Shown here piece by piece: positions 45,240 to 57,344 of a stretch of 64,000 nt of DNA; position 1 is the first letter of the stretch, and every line of letters starts with the position of its first letter. The position numbers were made by a program, and so were the translations under genes. Source of the DNA: Theobroma cacao (Eukaryota; Streptophyta; Magnoliopsida; Malvales; Malvaceae); NCBI RefSeq assembly GCF_000208745.1, contig NC_030856.1, positions 9,821,312-9,885,311 on the forward strand, written 5' to 3'. Under the pieces are notes generated by a model that made no database searches, was not told where the DNA came from, and worked only from the letters and a program-made list of their open reading frames with translations.

Positions 45240-48166
45240 GTAAATGTAATGACTCCTCCTCGGTCACTACCAGCGTCCGAGACTTCCAGAAGATCTTGCC
45301 AAGTCCCAAATAAGTCTAAAAGAAATTTCTTAATAACTCATTGTACACTTTTACTAAACCGTATTAATATTTGAACCATATATATATTTATAACTTAAAT
45401 TTTCACAATAAGTATAACCATTAAATTTTGACTTTATGTCATGACATCACAATTAAATATATTGAGTTCAAAAATCTCAAATTTTCGTTTATATCAAACT
45501 AATATTTATTTACATAGTAAAACCAAAATATTACAACTCAATCTTTAACAGTGGAGCGACTTGGGATAAAAGGCTATGAGATGCCTTTACCTATTTGCGG
45601 TGGACCGAACGCGCTGATGATTACACGCTAGGCTGATCATTGTCTGAAAAAAGGAGAAAAAGAGTGGTGTGAGTCTCACAGAATCAGTGATCATTGACTC
45701 CGTGAGTAGGGCGTAGATGGGAAACAAGCAATAAGGTAGAGATTTTGAATAATAAAAATTGTAAGAGTAGATAAAAATATTTAATTCAAATGGAGATTTG
45801 TGCCATATATATATCTAAGAATATATCGAGAATCTCTTGTAAGTCGTAATCAACCATAATGTATATCAAACCAAGTAAACTTTTGTGCAGCGAGAAGGTT
45901 AACAACAATTTTCAAACTAAATCAGTAAAATATCATTTTAAACCTCATGCTCATAAAAGATCTCTGCAGTCGAAATTATCTAATGTAATACTCAAATTAA
46001 ATCAATGAAGTTGGGCAAGCTCCCACAAAACCAAATAGTAATAAGAGTATACAAAGTTCACAAATCGCCTCGCACGCGAGGGTAAAATTCATATAACAGT
46101 AAAACCAGGGGGAGTTGCAGAAAATCGTATAATTTCGTTTTCACCATGCAAGAAATAAGAGTCTAAAAACCCAAAGAGATTTTTATCTCAAGTAGGAAAT
46201 CAAATAAAATCCGTGGTCCCGTTACCATGTAATAACCTTCAGGAGCCTCGCTCCACCAGATCCCACATGCCATGGCAATCTCACGATGTTGGCCGACATC
46301 AGAGAATCAAGCGGTCGCAACCGCGTAATTATCTGGTGGCCTAGCCATGCATACATATATCACAAGCCGTGACCCCAACCAGACCTAACCGCCTGTTGGC
46401 GACCCAATAGTTCTTTAGCTAGAGCTCACTCGTGCACGAGAGTCACACTTAACCGATGTGACATCCGACATACTCTCAAAGCTCTCAGTTTTTCCAAAAC
46501 GTTTTTTTTTTAATTTATATTGCGTCCTTGAAAATTCGTGCCAAATTATTTTCAAAGCGTCAAATATTGGGTATTATAAAATCTATCATTTTTTCAAAAT
46601 AAGATTTATGCATGAATTTCAAATAGTGATTTGCATGGTGAGTAAGCAATATAATCATGAATGCACACTGCACAAATATATAAGGCACATTTTGATGTAA
46701 AATAGTGTGAAGAGCTTGCTTCTCGATTTTTAAAACACTTTACATATAATTTATACATATATATATTCAAAACAAATTTTGAAATCATTTGCATTCACAA
46801 TTCCCTAAATGTCTACCAGCACATGTTATTCACAATTTTCGCATTTAAAATAAATCATACTTATAGGTATATATTTATAAAAATTTTAAAATTGACACCC
46901 CCTACTTATCTCACAATAGCGGAATGTTACGTCGCTATTAATTCAAAGATGTATCGAGCTACTCCTTCTTACCAGTCACTCGTTATTTCTTTCAGCCTTT
47001 CACCACAGTGCACCACCTATTTATTTCTCCTAAATATTGAAACCCACTTAAGTAATATATTTATATATCTTATTTTATTCTAGCATCATTATTATATATT
47101 TTTATTATTTTCTTACCTTTCTTTCCCATTTCTTCCTTTCTCTTCTACTCGTTTTTCTCTTCCTTTCTTCTCCCTCCTTTCACGCACCAACCAGCTGCAC
47201 TTTCTTCCTCTCTTTCTCTCACCGTCGGCAACACCCCAATACTCAGCTTTCTCTATTTTCTTTCTTCAAAATCCAGTAGCAACTCAGCTTTCTTTTCCCC
47301 TTAAAATTTGCAGCAAAACTCTCATCTTTTGACTCGTCTAAGTGGCAGCACACAATCTCTCTTTCCCAAGTCTCTCTTTCTCTCTGTTTCCTTCCTCCTT
47401 TCTTTCTCTGCTTCTCCCATTTTTGGCCGATCTTCTCGCCTTTTTTATTTCTCTCTATAAGCTACCGGTTAGGAAGGAAAAAAAAGAAATGAATTTCACG
47501 TGGAAGGGAGAAAAGAACGGACATGACCACTTGTCCTTATCTCCCTATCATTCATTCAATCTATTTCTCCTTTTTTACTCCCTGCCGGCCCCTACCATCT
47601 TTCATCATAAATAGAGATATTTTTATTATTTTATTATTATTTTGACTCCTTAATATTTCACATGGGCAACTGCCATCTATTCTTATCTTTTCTCTTTTGA
47701 AATGGCCGACCCCCATTCTCTTGTGTCTTCCATTACTTGACTAATCACCTCACACTAATAAATTTGCTTGACTTTCCTTTTTACTTAGTTGACCGGCTTT
47801 TTCAACATTTGTCTTCATCATCTCTCTAATTTCACTCCCAACTCCTTTTTGTTCCTCAAATGGCCGGCCCTACTAACCCAATTCATTACTTAAAATATAT
47901 ATATATATTTATTGTTTTATCATTTACTTCATTATTTAATTAATTTATTTCCTCAAAATAATAAAGTTTACATATAAATTCTCCCCCACTTAAATTAGAC
48001 ATGTGCCCATCTTTCGGACTAATTCTCGTAATTGATAATATTTTATTTTAAAATATTCTTTTCGTCTGTAACCGCTTTTCGACATTTAAATTTATATCAA
48101 TTGTCCCTTCGTCTTATTGATAGGTCTTATTGACGATTAAACGAGGATACGGGGTGTTACAATAAA
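45240..48166 (-). mobile_element. Minus-strand solo LTR nested in the plus-strand LTR
   Basis: Spans 45245-48161 (2,917 bp). Read on the minus strand it starts TGTAACACCCCGTATCC and ends ...GTCATTACA. Flanking bases GTAAA (45240-45244) and ATAAA (48162-48166) are a likely 5-bp duplication with one change. It belongs to a family related to its host LTR: ends and the 'gtgatcattgactccgtgag' segment (45690-45709) are shared in inverse orientation. ORFs at 46458-47614 lie in C/T-rich LTR DNA and have no protein homology that I can see. Confidence 0.75.
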
Positions 48167-49448
48167 TAAGAAATTTTGGAATCAAAATTAGTTTATTCAT
48201 GGTATAACGATATTAAAATAATATCAAACTAATACTATGTTGATAGGAAGGCCGAATTATTAAATTTACTGTAAGATGAAAGTTAAAGGTTATTACACTA
48301 AGCTTAAATGGGGCAGTAGTTATGATGTGCATATTTTTATAAATGTAAAGCATGCACATTAATTTAATATGAATATATATACAAATATATGAGTATATTA
48401 TATCATAATGTATTACATGTGTATAAATGCATGTGTTAGTAAGTTACAAATTCAAGCAAGTATAAACAAACTAAGATAAGGATATTCCTTTGTGAATGTG
48501 GCTAACTACAATAGATAAATTATGCATGACATTACATTAAGTGAAAAAGGTGGCAGTTCGACTTTTGAAAAACAAGATAAATCATTTTAAGGGTTAATGA
48601 GGACCATTGGTGAAGGTAACGGCAAGGGTTATAATAGACAAACACACTTGGATAACATAAAATCTAAAAATGACCGATTATGAGAGTGATAACCGGCCAC
48701 ATGTCTTAAAGCAAGATTTCAAGGGACAAAGTAGTTGTAATAAAAAGAAAAGAAAACGATAGGAAGAAAAAAAGAACAATAGAAGCAATGAGCTTGAACC
48801 TTGAGAGTTCCGCCCATACTTTAGAAAGTTAAGAAGCATTGGCATTGTTTGAAGCCAAACCCAAGAGCTTTGATTAAATTCTTTAAATTGTTTTGGAGAT
48901 GTTCAAGGATGGTAGTGAGGAATATTAAAGAAATTCTTGTTTCCTTTGGAAGCCGAGGCTATTGAACCAATTTTCTTTTTTAAATGGAATTAAGCAACCC
49001 AAATGGAAGTTGCTGCTGGAAACTGAATGTGTGGGTAAGAATTCTTTATTATTAGCAAAAAAAAAATAGTTTAAGAAATTAATAGTATTTAAATTTTGTG
49101 ATGGCAGATTTGGAAGTATATGATGGGGCTAGGTTTACCTAGATTTTTTTACAAGTTCAATCATTAGCAAGGTAAGACATTTGGAAATTCATTTTTTGTT
49201 TGGTTACCTAGACTAACTACGAATTGTAAAGAGCAATTAGGTATGCTAAATTGACTTGATATATTTGGTTGTAAGGAATTGTAAGAGGGAAGCTGTTGAA
49301 AATCTTACCTAACAGAAGCTTAGTTCTAGGGGTAAATTGGTGAAGTTTGAAAGGTAAGAATAAATGGATAAAGTGAGGCTTTAGTTACTAAAATATGTTG
49401 ACCGAATGTATACTTAGTTTAGTTTTGATAACTTTTGCTAAGAAATGT

Positions 49449-49471
49449 GGTGTGTGTGTGTGTGTGTGTGT
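49449..49471. repeat. (GT)n microsatellite
   Basis: TG/GT dinucleotide run of about 23 bases inside the plus-strand solo LTR. Confidence 0.9.
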
Positions 49472-52400
49472 ATTGTTACAAGGTTATAAAGAAATAGCAG
49501 AGGGGCGTAAGGAAGCTGCCAACCCAAATATTAACATTCATTGAGTTGCTAAACTGTTGTGATAAGGTAAGAACAATGGATTTTAGTTGAGCTTTAAGTA
49601 TTAAATCATTGCTGCCCATATGCATAAGTAGTAGTATTGGAAGAACTATATACATATATATACCAAGTAAATGTGAATTCTTAATGACAAGGAGATTGTT
49701 TGGATCAGGGCATTAAGTGGTAAATAGTATTTGGTCAGGGCACAGGTGATTGGTACCTTGACCATAGCGTTGAGCTTTCAAAGGTTCAAGGAATAGTCGT
49801 TGAGCTCACTAAAAGATATTACTAGGAGCTAAATTAAATTAAGGAGGAGCGGTTAGTAAATTGGTGAGAAATCCTATCAATTAAGGTGAGTGGGGCGTAC
49901 CTATTTTAAATTATATTCTCCATGCTATATCAAATATGTATATAGAGTTTGCTATTGAATATCATTGTGGAAAGCATGAGCTGGTAGAAAGTTTTAAGGA
50001 TATTGTGATTGTGATATGGTTTTCAATTTTGTTTTAGGTATATACTATGCATAAATATATGAACTATATGTTTTGAAAACCAGGAAACAAGCCCTTCAAG
50101 ATGATGTAAGTCCAAATTGCCTTGCAAGTGTTTGTATTTGTGAAGATTGAGCATGATGATAACTACTTATTTTTGGAAATGTGATATTTCAACTGATTTT
50201 GTGTTTAATGACCACATGATTTTTAATATTACACCAAGCTTTGAAATACATTTATATGAAAGTTGTAATTTGTCACTCTTATGAAAAAGTACAACATTTG
50301 AATACTATACCATGCCTTAAAAGTGATTATATAAACAATTATTTGTTTTTTATATTAATACCGGTTTATTGAGCTTGCCCATTCATTGAGATTTTACATG
50401 ATTTAATTAAAGGATATAATTGAAAGTAGCCCTGTTGTCACACCAAGATGTGTGACCTTTGCACACAAAGTTAGCTTTAGCTAGAGATATACCAGGAATG
50501 CCTGAGGACATGTGTTACATGGCAAGATCATGAGTTTTTATATTACATGGCTGGGGCCACGAGTTATCGTAGTCGGGAATACTTATTATGTGGGAGAGGG
50601 CCCATGGGATTAAAGTCCTACCCAAGATTGGTTATTCCTTGATTGGTTTTGATTTCAATTATGGCATGATTATGATTTATACAATATGATTGTTATATAC
50701 ATGAAGAAATATATGCTTTTCAATTATTTTATACATTTGATATCATTGTGTCTTTGCATGTGAACTGTTTTCATGTATATAAGATAATACATGATTTAGC
50801 ATAATGCTACAATAATGGTTTTACTACGATATAATGTTGTTTAACCAAATATTGTTTTATATTTGCAAGAGTGTTCCATTTGATTATTAATTTATTCATC
50901 AATATTTTTGTTTTATTATTGAAATAATTTCCACTATAATGCTTGTTTCCTTTCCTTGCTTCACTCACTAAGTCGATGATCATTGAGTCCGTGAGACTTA
51001 CCCCATTGCTTTATTTTGCAGATAAGAGATCCACTTAGTGCATCCTCTAGAAAATTTTCCCTTTCACCAGGAAATAGGTAATGGCATCTTGTAGTTCCTT
51101 CCTCCATGTCATTCCGCTACTAGAGGACTTTATGTTGATGATGTGTTTTGTTTAGTTATGTCTACTAAAATATACACGAAATGTACTCTAAGTACTAAGT
51201 TTATATTTTTAATGGGAGGTATGGACAAAGATGTTTCTAGTTTCTTGTTATTATAAAATGTAATTGTTTAAATAAAAGTGTTTATTATTTAGAATCTAAT
51301 GATGGGATAATTGATGATCGATAAGAAAAATTTAATCAAGGCTAGCTTGGGACTTGGCGAGCTTGCTCACGACACTTAAGCGTTAGTAGCGATCATGGGT
51401 TTGGTCGTTACAATCTCTGTAAAAGTTAGGAGGAGATTGGATATCCTTAATTGGGTGGAAATCGAGGCAAGTGGGAAAAATTTAAGGTTTGTGTCAATGT
51501 TGTGGGAAATGAAGACTGTGGATCACTACAGGTGTACTCGAAGGACGAGAAGTATGTCAAGAGATAAGATATGCTAATCCAATTAATAGTGGTGGCGTCT
51601 TGAATCTCCACAGTGGCAGTACAGTAAAGGAACAACATTGAAAAAGAAATGGGTTTGCAATTATAGGAAATAGGACAAGTGTTTGAGGAAAGACTAAGTG
51701 TCAGACTTACTCAAATTAAAGCTGCATAAAGGGAGTGAGAGTGTCTCGGCTCTAGAGACCATAGGTAAGGAGATGGGACTATGCAAAAAAACGGATTAGA
51801 GTTGGAAGAGAATTAGGAAGCAAATGTCAGATGGAAAAAGTATAACAGGTCAATAGATAGTAAAAGGAAATAGTGACTAAGGATCAAAAAGAGTGGATGA
51901 AACCTTCAGAAGTAGATAGGTTACAAATTTAATGCACAGGAAAAAATCTTAGGGAAAGGAAAGGCTTGATAAGGACAACACTAAATTACCAAGTCAAAGC
52001 AGAATTTCAAGGGAGAAATTTAGAATGACGATTTAGGCTAAGTGAAGAAGCAGGGCATGGGAACTTTCGAATCTTTAAAGGCCCAGAATGTTAAGAATGT
52101 CCCGAATGAAAGATCTTCTGCTCAATTAAATTATGGGCCAAATGATAAGGCATGGGATGAACTAGAAGACAATAGGTTGGGCTGGTTTAGTGGTGAGTAT
52201 AGGCTTATAAATGAAGGGCACAAAGAATTAGAAAATGTTAGACTAATGGACATGAACCAAGTGAAGTAAATAATGCACCAAAAAATGTCGAGAGCAAAAG
52301 CAGTAGCAGATTAGGTTTAGCGACTAAAAAAGGTAAAGCTGGTAAGGAAATGCCACTTAGCATAGTGATAGGTAATCAGGGGATGATGCATTTAAAATTA

Positions 52401-53034
52401 GTTGAGTTGTCAAAAGCGATGGGGGAAGATCCAAATATCATCATGGAAGAGAAAAGCATCGGACATTTCATTGCAGTAGAATTTGGCAAGAAGAAATAAA
52501 TAAGTAGTGAGATTGAGTCTCCCAATGAAGAGGAAGGCACACCATTTGTCATTCGTAGAAGTAAAAAAGGAAAAATTTCATCAAAAAGTACTCACCCTGG
52601 CAGAGATTGAGACAAGAGAGCTTCAAGAAAAAAAAAGGTAATAGAAGGTCAGGTAAAGGTTCAGCTTAAAGCCAAGTTTATAAATAAAAAAAGAAAGCTC
52701 TTTAGTGGTAAAAATAGGGGATTGAGGGAGCAGATGGACGAAGAAAGAGGTTTGATGGATTTTGACCAAGACTTACAAGATGTGGATATTTTAATTCATT
52801 TAGATATAAGATTACGAGACGCAGTAATCAAAGACGAGGCAATGGAGATGTGGGAATTAGCAAAAAGGCTAGGTTTGGTGTTTCAAGAAAATGTTATACA
52901 AAAACTAATGCACTTAGAGAATGTGGACAAAAAGGCAAGATTTGCTACAAATAGTGACATTGCCCAAATGTAAAAGCTAGGTACATTTTCCATGTCCTTT
53001 ATGTTGTGTGTGAGTTTTCATTGATCATAATGAA

Positions 53035-56000
53035 ATTAATTTCTTAGAATATTAGAGGGTTGAGGGATCTAAAAAAAAAAAGAGTTATAAGACAATTAAT
53101 AAGGAAAGAAAAACCAGACGTGATCCACATCTAGGAAACAAATTTAGAAAAGATCGAAAGAAGGATAATCAAAATAGTGTGGGAGAGAAAAGACTGTGAA
53201 CATAGGGCAGTTAAGTTTATAGGATCTTTAAGAGGTATAATGAGTCTGTGGAAAGAGGATTTTTTTAGTTAAACAGACTATACGAGGCCAAAAACTACAT
53301 CTTGATGGTGGGTGTGATTAAATATCTTAATTTTATATGTGGTCTAGGTAACATTTATGCCACTAATTTAAAGAGTGAACGACAGTCCCTTTGGGAGGAG
53401 CTCCTTAGTATAACGAACACTGAGGATATCCCATGGTGTTTAGGAGGTGATTTCAATGTCACTGGGATTACTAAGGAAAAAATTGGTAAAAGCTTCAACT
53501 CAGCCTTTATGGAGGTTTTTAGAGATATTATCGAGTTAGCATGACTTGTTGACCTTCCTTTAGTAAATGGTGCTTTTACTTATAGGAACTTTAGAGAAGA
53601 GGAAACATTTAGCAAGCTCAATAGATTTTTAGTAGTAAGGGAATTTTTAAACAGATTTAAGGAGGTAATGTAGAGAGTATTGTCAGTCTCGATCTCTAAC
53701 CATAACCCAATCATTTCAGGAAAAGTTGACTTGAACTTGGGTCCCAAACTGTTCATATTTTTTAACCACTAGTTTGACGAGAGATCCTTTGATTCTATAT
53801 TGAAGATAACTTGGGAGAATTCAAAGGATATAAGAAAGAGAGTTAGAGGAATTTGGCAGAGACTTAAAAAAGTTAAATCTAACATTAGAAAGTGGCAATA
53901 GAGAGAATTAGCAGAGTTTAATAGGAAGATAACAGAAATTGAAATGGAAATCGCAAAGGCAAAAGAGGCCTTAATGAGGGGAGACACTAGTAGAAAGTGG
54001 AAAGAGATTTTGCAAGCCAAAAGAGGTGAATTGTGGAAAACACTTAGGGTCGCGGAACGAGAATGGCATCAAAAATCATGAAGAAAATGGTTTCTAGAGG
54101 GGGACAGGAATACCAGAAACTTTCATTCCCTAGCTTCCTTAAGATGAAAATCCAATTCCATACCGATATTGAAAATAGGAAGTCAGGTAATTGAGGAACA
54201 AAAAGAAATAAAGGACAGAATTGCAAATTACTTCAAGATGGTGTATAGAGAGGAAAAGGTGGTGAAAGTGAGAACAATATGTGGGAACTTTAGGCTGCCT
54301 GGAGTCGAGAAAGCCATTGAAATTGAAAAAGAATTTGTGGAGAAAGAGGTGTGGAAGGCTATCGGTAGTTGTGATGGAAATAAAGCACTTGGCCTAGATG
54401 GATCTAATATGAATTTCTTCAAGAAACAATAAGATGTCATCAAAGGAGAGTCAATGTGTTTTAATAAGGAATTTTTCAACACTATCAATATGGAATGGTG
54501 TATGAACGCAACCTTCATCACCCTCATTCCCAAATGTAATTCCCTAGAGAGTATTAAGAATTACAGGCTAATGAGCTTAGTGGGTAGCATCTACTAGATC
54601 ACTGTTAAGACGTTAGCCAACAGAATGAAAGGAGTGATAGGGGAAGTTATAGGCAACTAACAATTTGCCTTCATTGTGGGTAGACAATTAATAAACTATG
54701 CTTTTATTGTCAATAAGTTTATCGATGTCATGAAGCAAGACAAGAAAATGAGAGTGTTCTTCAAAGTGAATTTTGAAAAAATGTATGACCCTATGAATTG
54801 GAAGTTATTTGACTTTGCATTAAGCAAGATGGGGTTTGGTAACAAATAGAGGAGTTAAATTAAAGCTGCATCTCAAAAGTTGAGATTTTGGTGTTAGTTA
54901 TCGAGGTACCCACTACACAATTCAGGATGAAGAGAGGATTAAGACAAGGTTGCCCCCTCTCACCCTTTCTATTTAATTATGTAGCAGAGGTCTTTAATGT
55001 GATGATGAGTGAGGTAGTGAAGCTTGATTTATGTCAAGGAATAGATATAGGAAATAAAGGTTTAGTTATCTCTCATCTTTAGTTTGTTGATGACACAATC
55101 ATTATGTACAAACTAGAGTGGGACTGGGTTAAGAGGGTGAAAGGCATCTTGAGATGTTTTCAACTAATTTTAGGGTTGAAAATAAACTTTTAGAAAAGTT
55201 ACATGGTCGGAGTAAAGGTCGATGAGAATTTGATTAATGATTGAGCCTTTAGGATCGATTGTAAGGTTGAAAAGTTTCCATCTAAATATTTAGGGCTCAC
55301 TTTAGGGATTAGGAATAATTCAAAGGAAATATGGAAACTTGTGATTAAGAAGTTCGAAAGTAGGCTAATAAGGTGGAAAGAGAGAATGCTTTCGATCAGG
55401 GGGAGAGTGACACTCATAAAGTCAGTGTTGGCCAGCTTATTGATTTTTATATGTCTCTCTTTTAGTTAGTAGTAGTAGTCAATCAAGAGCTTGAGGATTA
55501 TTCAAAGGAAGTTTCTTTGAGGTGGTCCCCTCGATGAAAGAAAGGTGCACTATGTAGATTGGAGCTCAATTTGTAAACCTTTGGAATTAGACGGATTAGG
55601 GTGTGTTAACCTTGAAAGGAAAAATTTTACTTTGCTCACCAAATGGATTTAAAGGTATGGAAATGAGAGAAAAAGTTTATGAATAAAGGTCTTGGTTGAC
55701 AAAAAAGGTGGCAACCACAAGGCGTTATTTCTCTGCCTAAAAATAAATAGAAAATAATCAATAATGTGGAGGAACATAACGGGGCTTGATGAATCAAACA
55801 ACAATGGAAGGTGACCAGGTGAGAGGAAGTTTAAGAGTGCTTTTAGGTGATGGAGGGAATATCGATTTTTAGTCTTAAGAATGGGTGGAAGGATGGATCC
55901 TTAAGAGAGCTTTCCCACAGATTTTTACTCTTGCGAAGAATAAAAATGAGCCTATCAATGAATTTGGAAGTTGGGTGGATGGTTTTTGGAAGTAGGAAGT

Positions 56001-57166
56001 TGAGCTCAAACGACCATTGTTTGATTGGGAGATAAATCAATGGAAAGCACTCTTGGAAGTTATTAAGGATTCTTTAATGGTGGAAAGTTATAAAGATAAG
56101 GTGATATGGAAGTGGACTCCTAGTGGTAATTACTTTGTTAACGCCTATTGCAGAACAATCATACTTAAGGAATGGGCTATGGGCAACCATTGGAAGAGAC
56201 TTTAGAAAGGTATTGCTCTTCTCAAAGTGGAAATCTTCTGCTAGAGGATTTTAAGGGGATGATTGCAGTGAAAATGAAACTTATAAAAAGAGGGCTTTTG
56301 AAAATGAACTTAGCCAATTATGATCTTTGTAAAAGGATGGAGGAGATAGTAGATCACCTCCTCTTTGGGCCCATAGAGAAATGGTGAATTTTGAAATGGG
56401 GAATATAATGGACAGCATGGGCAAAAGCCTTTGAGTTCTTTCTGGAATGGAATGATCTTTTTTTGTGTTAGGGACATAAATGTTTAGAGGTTGGCCTTCT
56501 TCACTATTATTTGGACGATATGGGCAATGAGAAACGAGATTGTGTTCTAGGGTAAAATGTGGGATGGGGAATAACACCTGAATCTTGCCATGGCCAAGCG
56601 TGCTTGGTGGGCCAAGGCAAAATGGTTGGAAAAATATGACAGGGTGGAGGATGTCCTGAGAGGATCCCTTAATTCCAAAATGGGCCTTAAGAGGAAGAGG
56701 TTAAACTAATGCCATATGTGGAAAGCACCAAGTGAAGGGTCCCTTAAATTGAATGTTGATAGGGTAGTTAGTAAAGACACAAGCCGAGCTGGTATAAGTG
56801 GGGTCTTAAGGGACAAGGATAGAGCTATCAGGATAAGTTTCTCAAAAGCGGTAAAGGTTAAGGACACCAACATGGCTGAGGTTCTAGCTATTTTAAAAGC
56901 CTTTAGGATTTTTGTCGGGTCTAGATGAGTTAGTTTTCTAGGTCTAAAGGTGGAAAGTGACTCTAGTAATGTTGCTCGATTAGTTCTCAACTTGGAAAAA
57001 GCACCTTGAAGATTGAGAAAGGGGATCATATGCCTAGAGAAATGGAAGAGGCTGTTTGGGAGGTGGGAAATTATCAAGATTCCTAGAGAGATTAATGAGA
57101 AGGCGGATGAATTAACCAAGTTTGGTATACAAAGAACTAATGACTTTTTAATGGTTTCAAAATAAA
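53035..57166 (+). pseudogene. LINE C ORF2 remnant (EN, RT, RNase H)
   Basis: Endonuclease: ISWNIRGLRDLKKKR at 53040, CLGGDFNVTGI (Asp/Asn pair) at about 53440 and SNHNPIISG at about 53697. Linker with WFLEGDRNTRNFHSLAS at about 54088. Reverse transcriptase: CDGNKALGLDGSNMNFF (54370-54420), FITLIPKCNSLESIKNYRLMSLVG (54510), LRQGCPLSPFLFNYVAEVF (54930) and FVDDTIIM with the catalytic Asp pair at 55083. RT-RNase H linker GNYFVNAYC at about 56130. RNase H: LKLNVDRVVSKDTSRAGISG (about 56745), AEVLAILKAFRIFV (56876) and, near 57090, IPREINEKADELTKFG. Stops occur roughly every 100-200 codons. Minus-strand ORFs in this region (53769, 54228, 56706) are shadows. Confidence 0.85.
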
Positions 57167-57344
57167 ACGATGAAGTTATGAAGGGAAAGTTTATTTTACG
57201 CAATCAACCAAGTTACTTAAGGTATTAATGGTTTTAATTTCTTTCATTATTTTCCCCACCTTTTCTATTTGAAGGGGTTCTCTTCTATTGTAGGTGGTTT
57301 ATTTCTTTTAAGTCGAGTTAAGGCTGACTCAACTTCCAAAAAAA

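Larger units (their letters stand above)
45188..51417 (+). mobile_element. Plus-strand solo LTR (Gypsy-type) in LINE C ORF1
   Basis: Starts TGTAAAACC at 45193, is interrupted after 45244 by another LTR, resumes at 48162 and ends GTCGTTACA at 51412. Flanking 5-bp duplication ATCTT (45188-45192) / ATCTC (51413-51417). Removing it with one flank rejoins the LINE C ORF1 in frame, which strongly supports these boundaries. Its own length is about 3.3 kb. Near its 3' end it contains 'gatcattgagtccgtgaga' (50975-50993), shared in inverted form with the nested LTR. No retrotransposon coding region. Confidence 0.75.
44195..52973 (+). pseudogene. LINE C ORF1 remnant, split by LTR insertion
   Basis: RNA-binding ORF1 protein. 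An RRM lies at about 44245-44480: FTNNLSRRLTWAAIQGAFEE, YGKVMDVYIPRK, then GANYAFIHYR (RNP1). The block 44811-45187 is DUF4283-like (VVGRLHSK...IPIAID, then VPLHLWHLNTFKAIGECWGE). The sequence stops at 45187 within ATCTT and resumes at 51413 in the same frame (SVKVRRRLDILNWVEIEASG). It then continues with stops to a charged C-terminal segment at 52722-52973 (MREQMDEERGLMDFDQDLQD). Stops at 44450, 44710 and 45057 show decay. Confidence 0.75.
44191..57344 (+). mobile_element. LINE C, long copy interrupted by two solo LTRs
   Basis: Non-LTR retrotransposon from at least the ORF1 start (44195) to an A-run at 57338-57344. Without the 6.2 kb LTR insert it is about 6.9 kb, close to full length. Its 5' end lies somewhere left of Copia C, which separates the ORF1 ATG from its leader. 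Order: ORF1 (RRM, DUF4283-like, basic tail), ORF2 (endonuclease, RT, zf region, RNase H), 3' UTR. There are many scattered stops but few large deletions. Confidence 0.85.

Noticed and set aside
46458..47614. Small plus- and minus-strand ORFs
   Set aside because: Located in the C/T-rich part of a solo LTR without any domain.
45245..51412. Single 6.2-kb DNA transposon with TGTAAYGAC terminal inverted repeats
   Set aside because: The ends look inverted only because two related LTRs lie in opposite orientation. Separate 5-bp duplications and in-frame rejoining of LINE C fit two nested solo LTRs better.
56706..57203. 165-codon minus-strand ORF
   Set aside because: Antisense to the LINE C RNase H domain.
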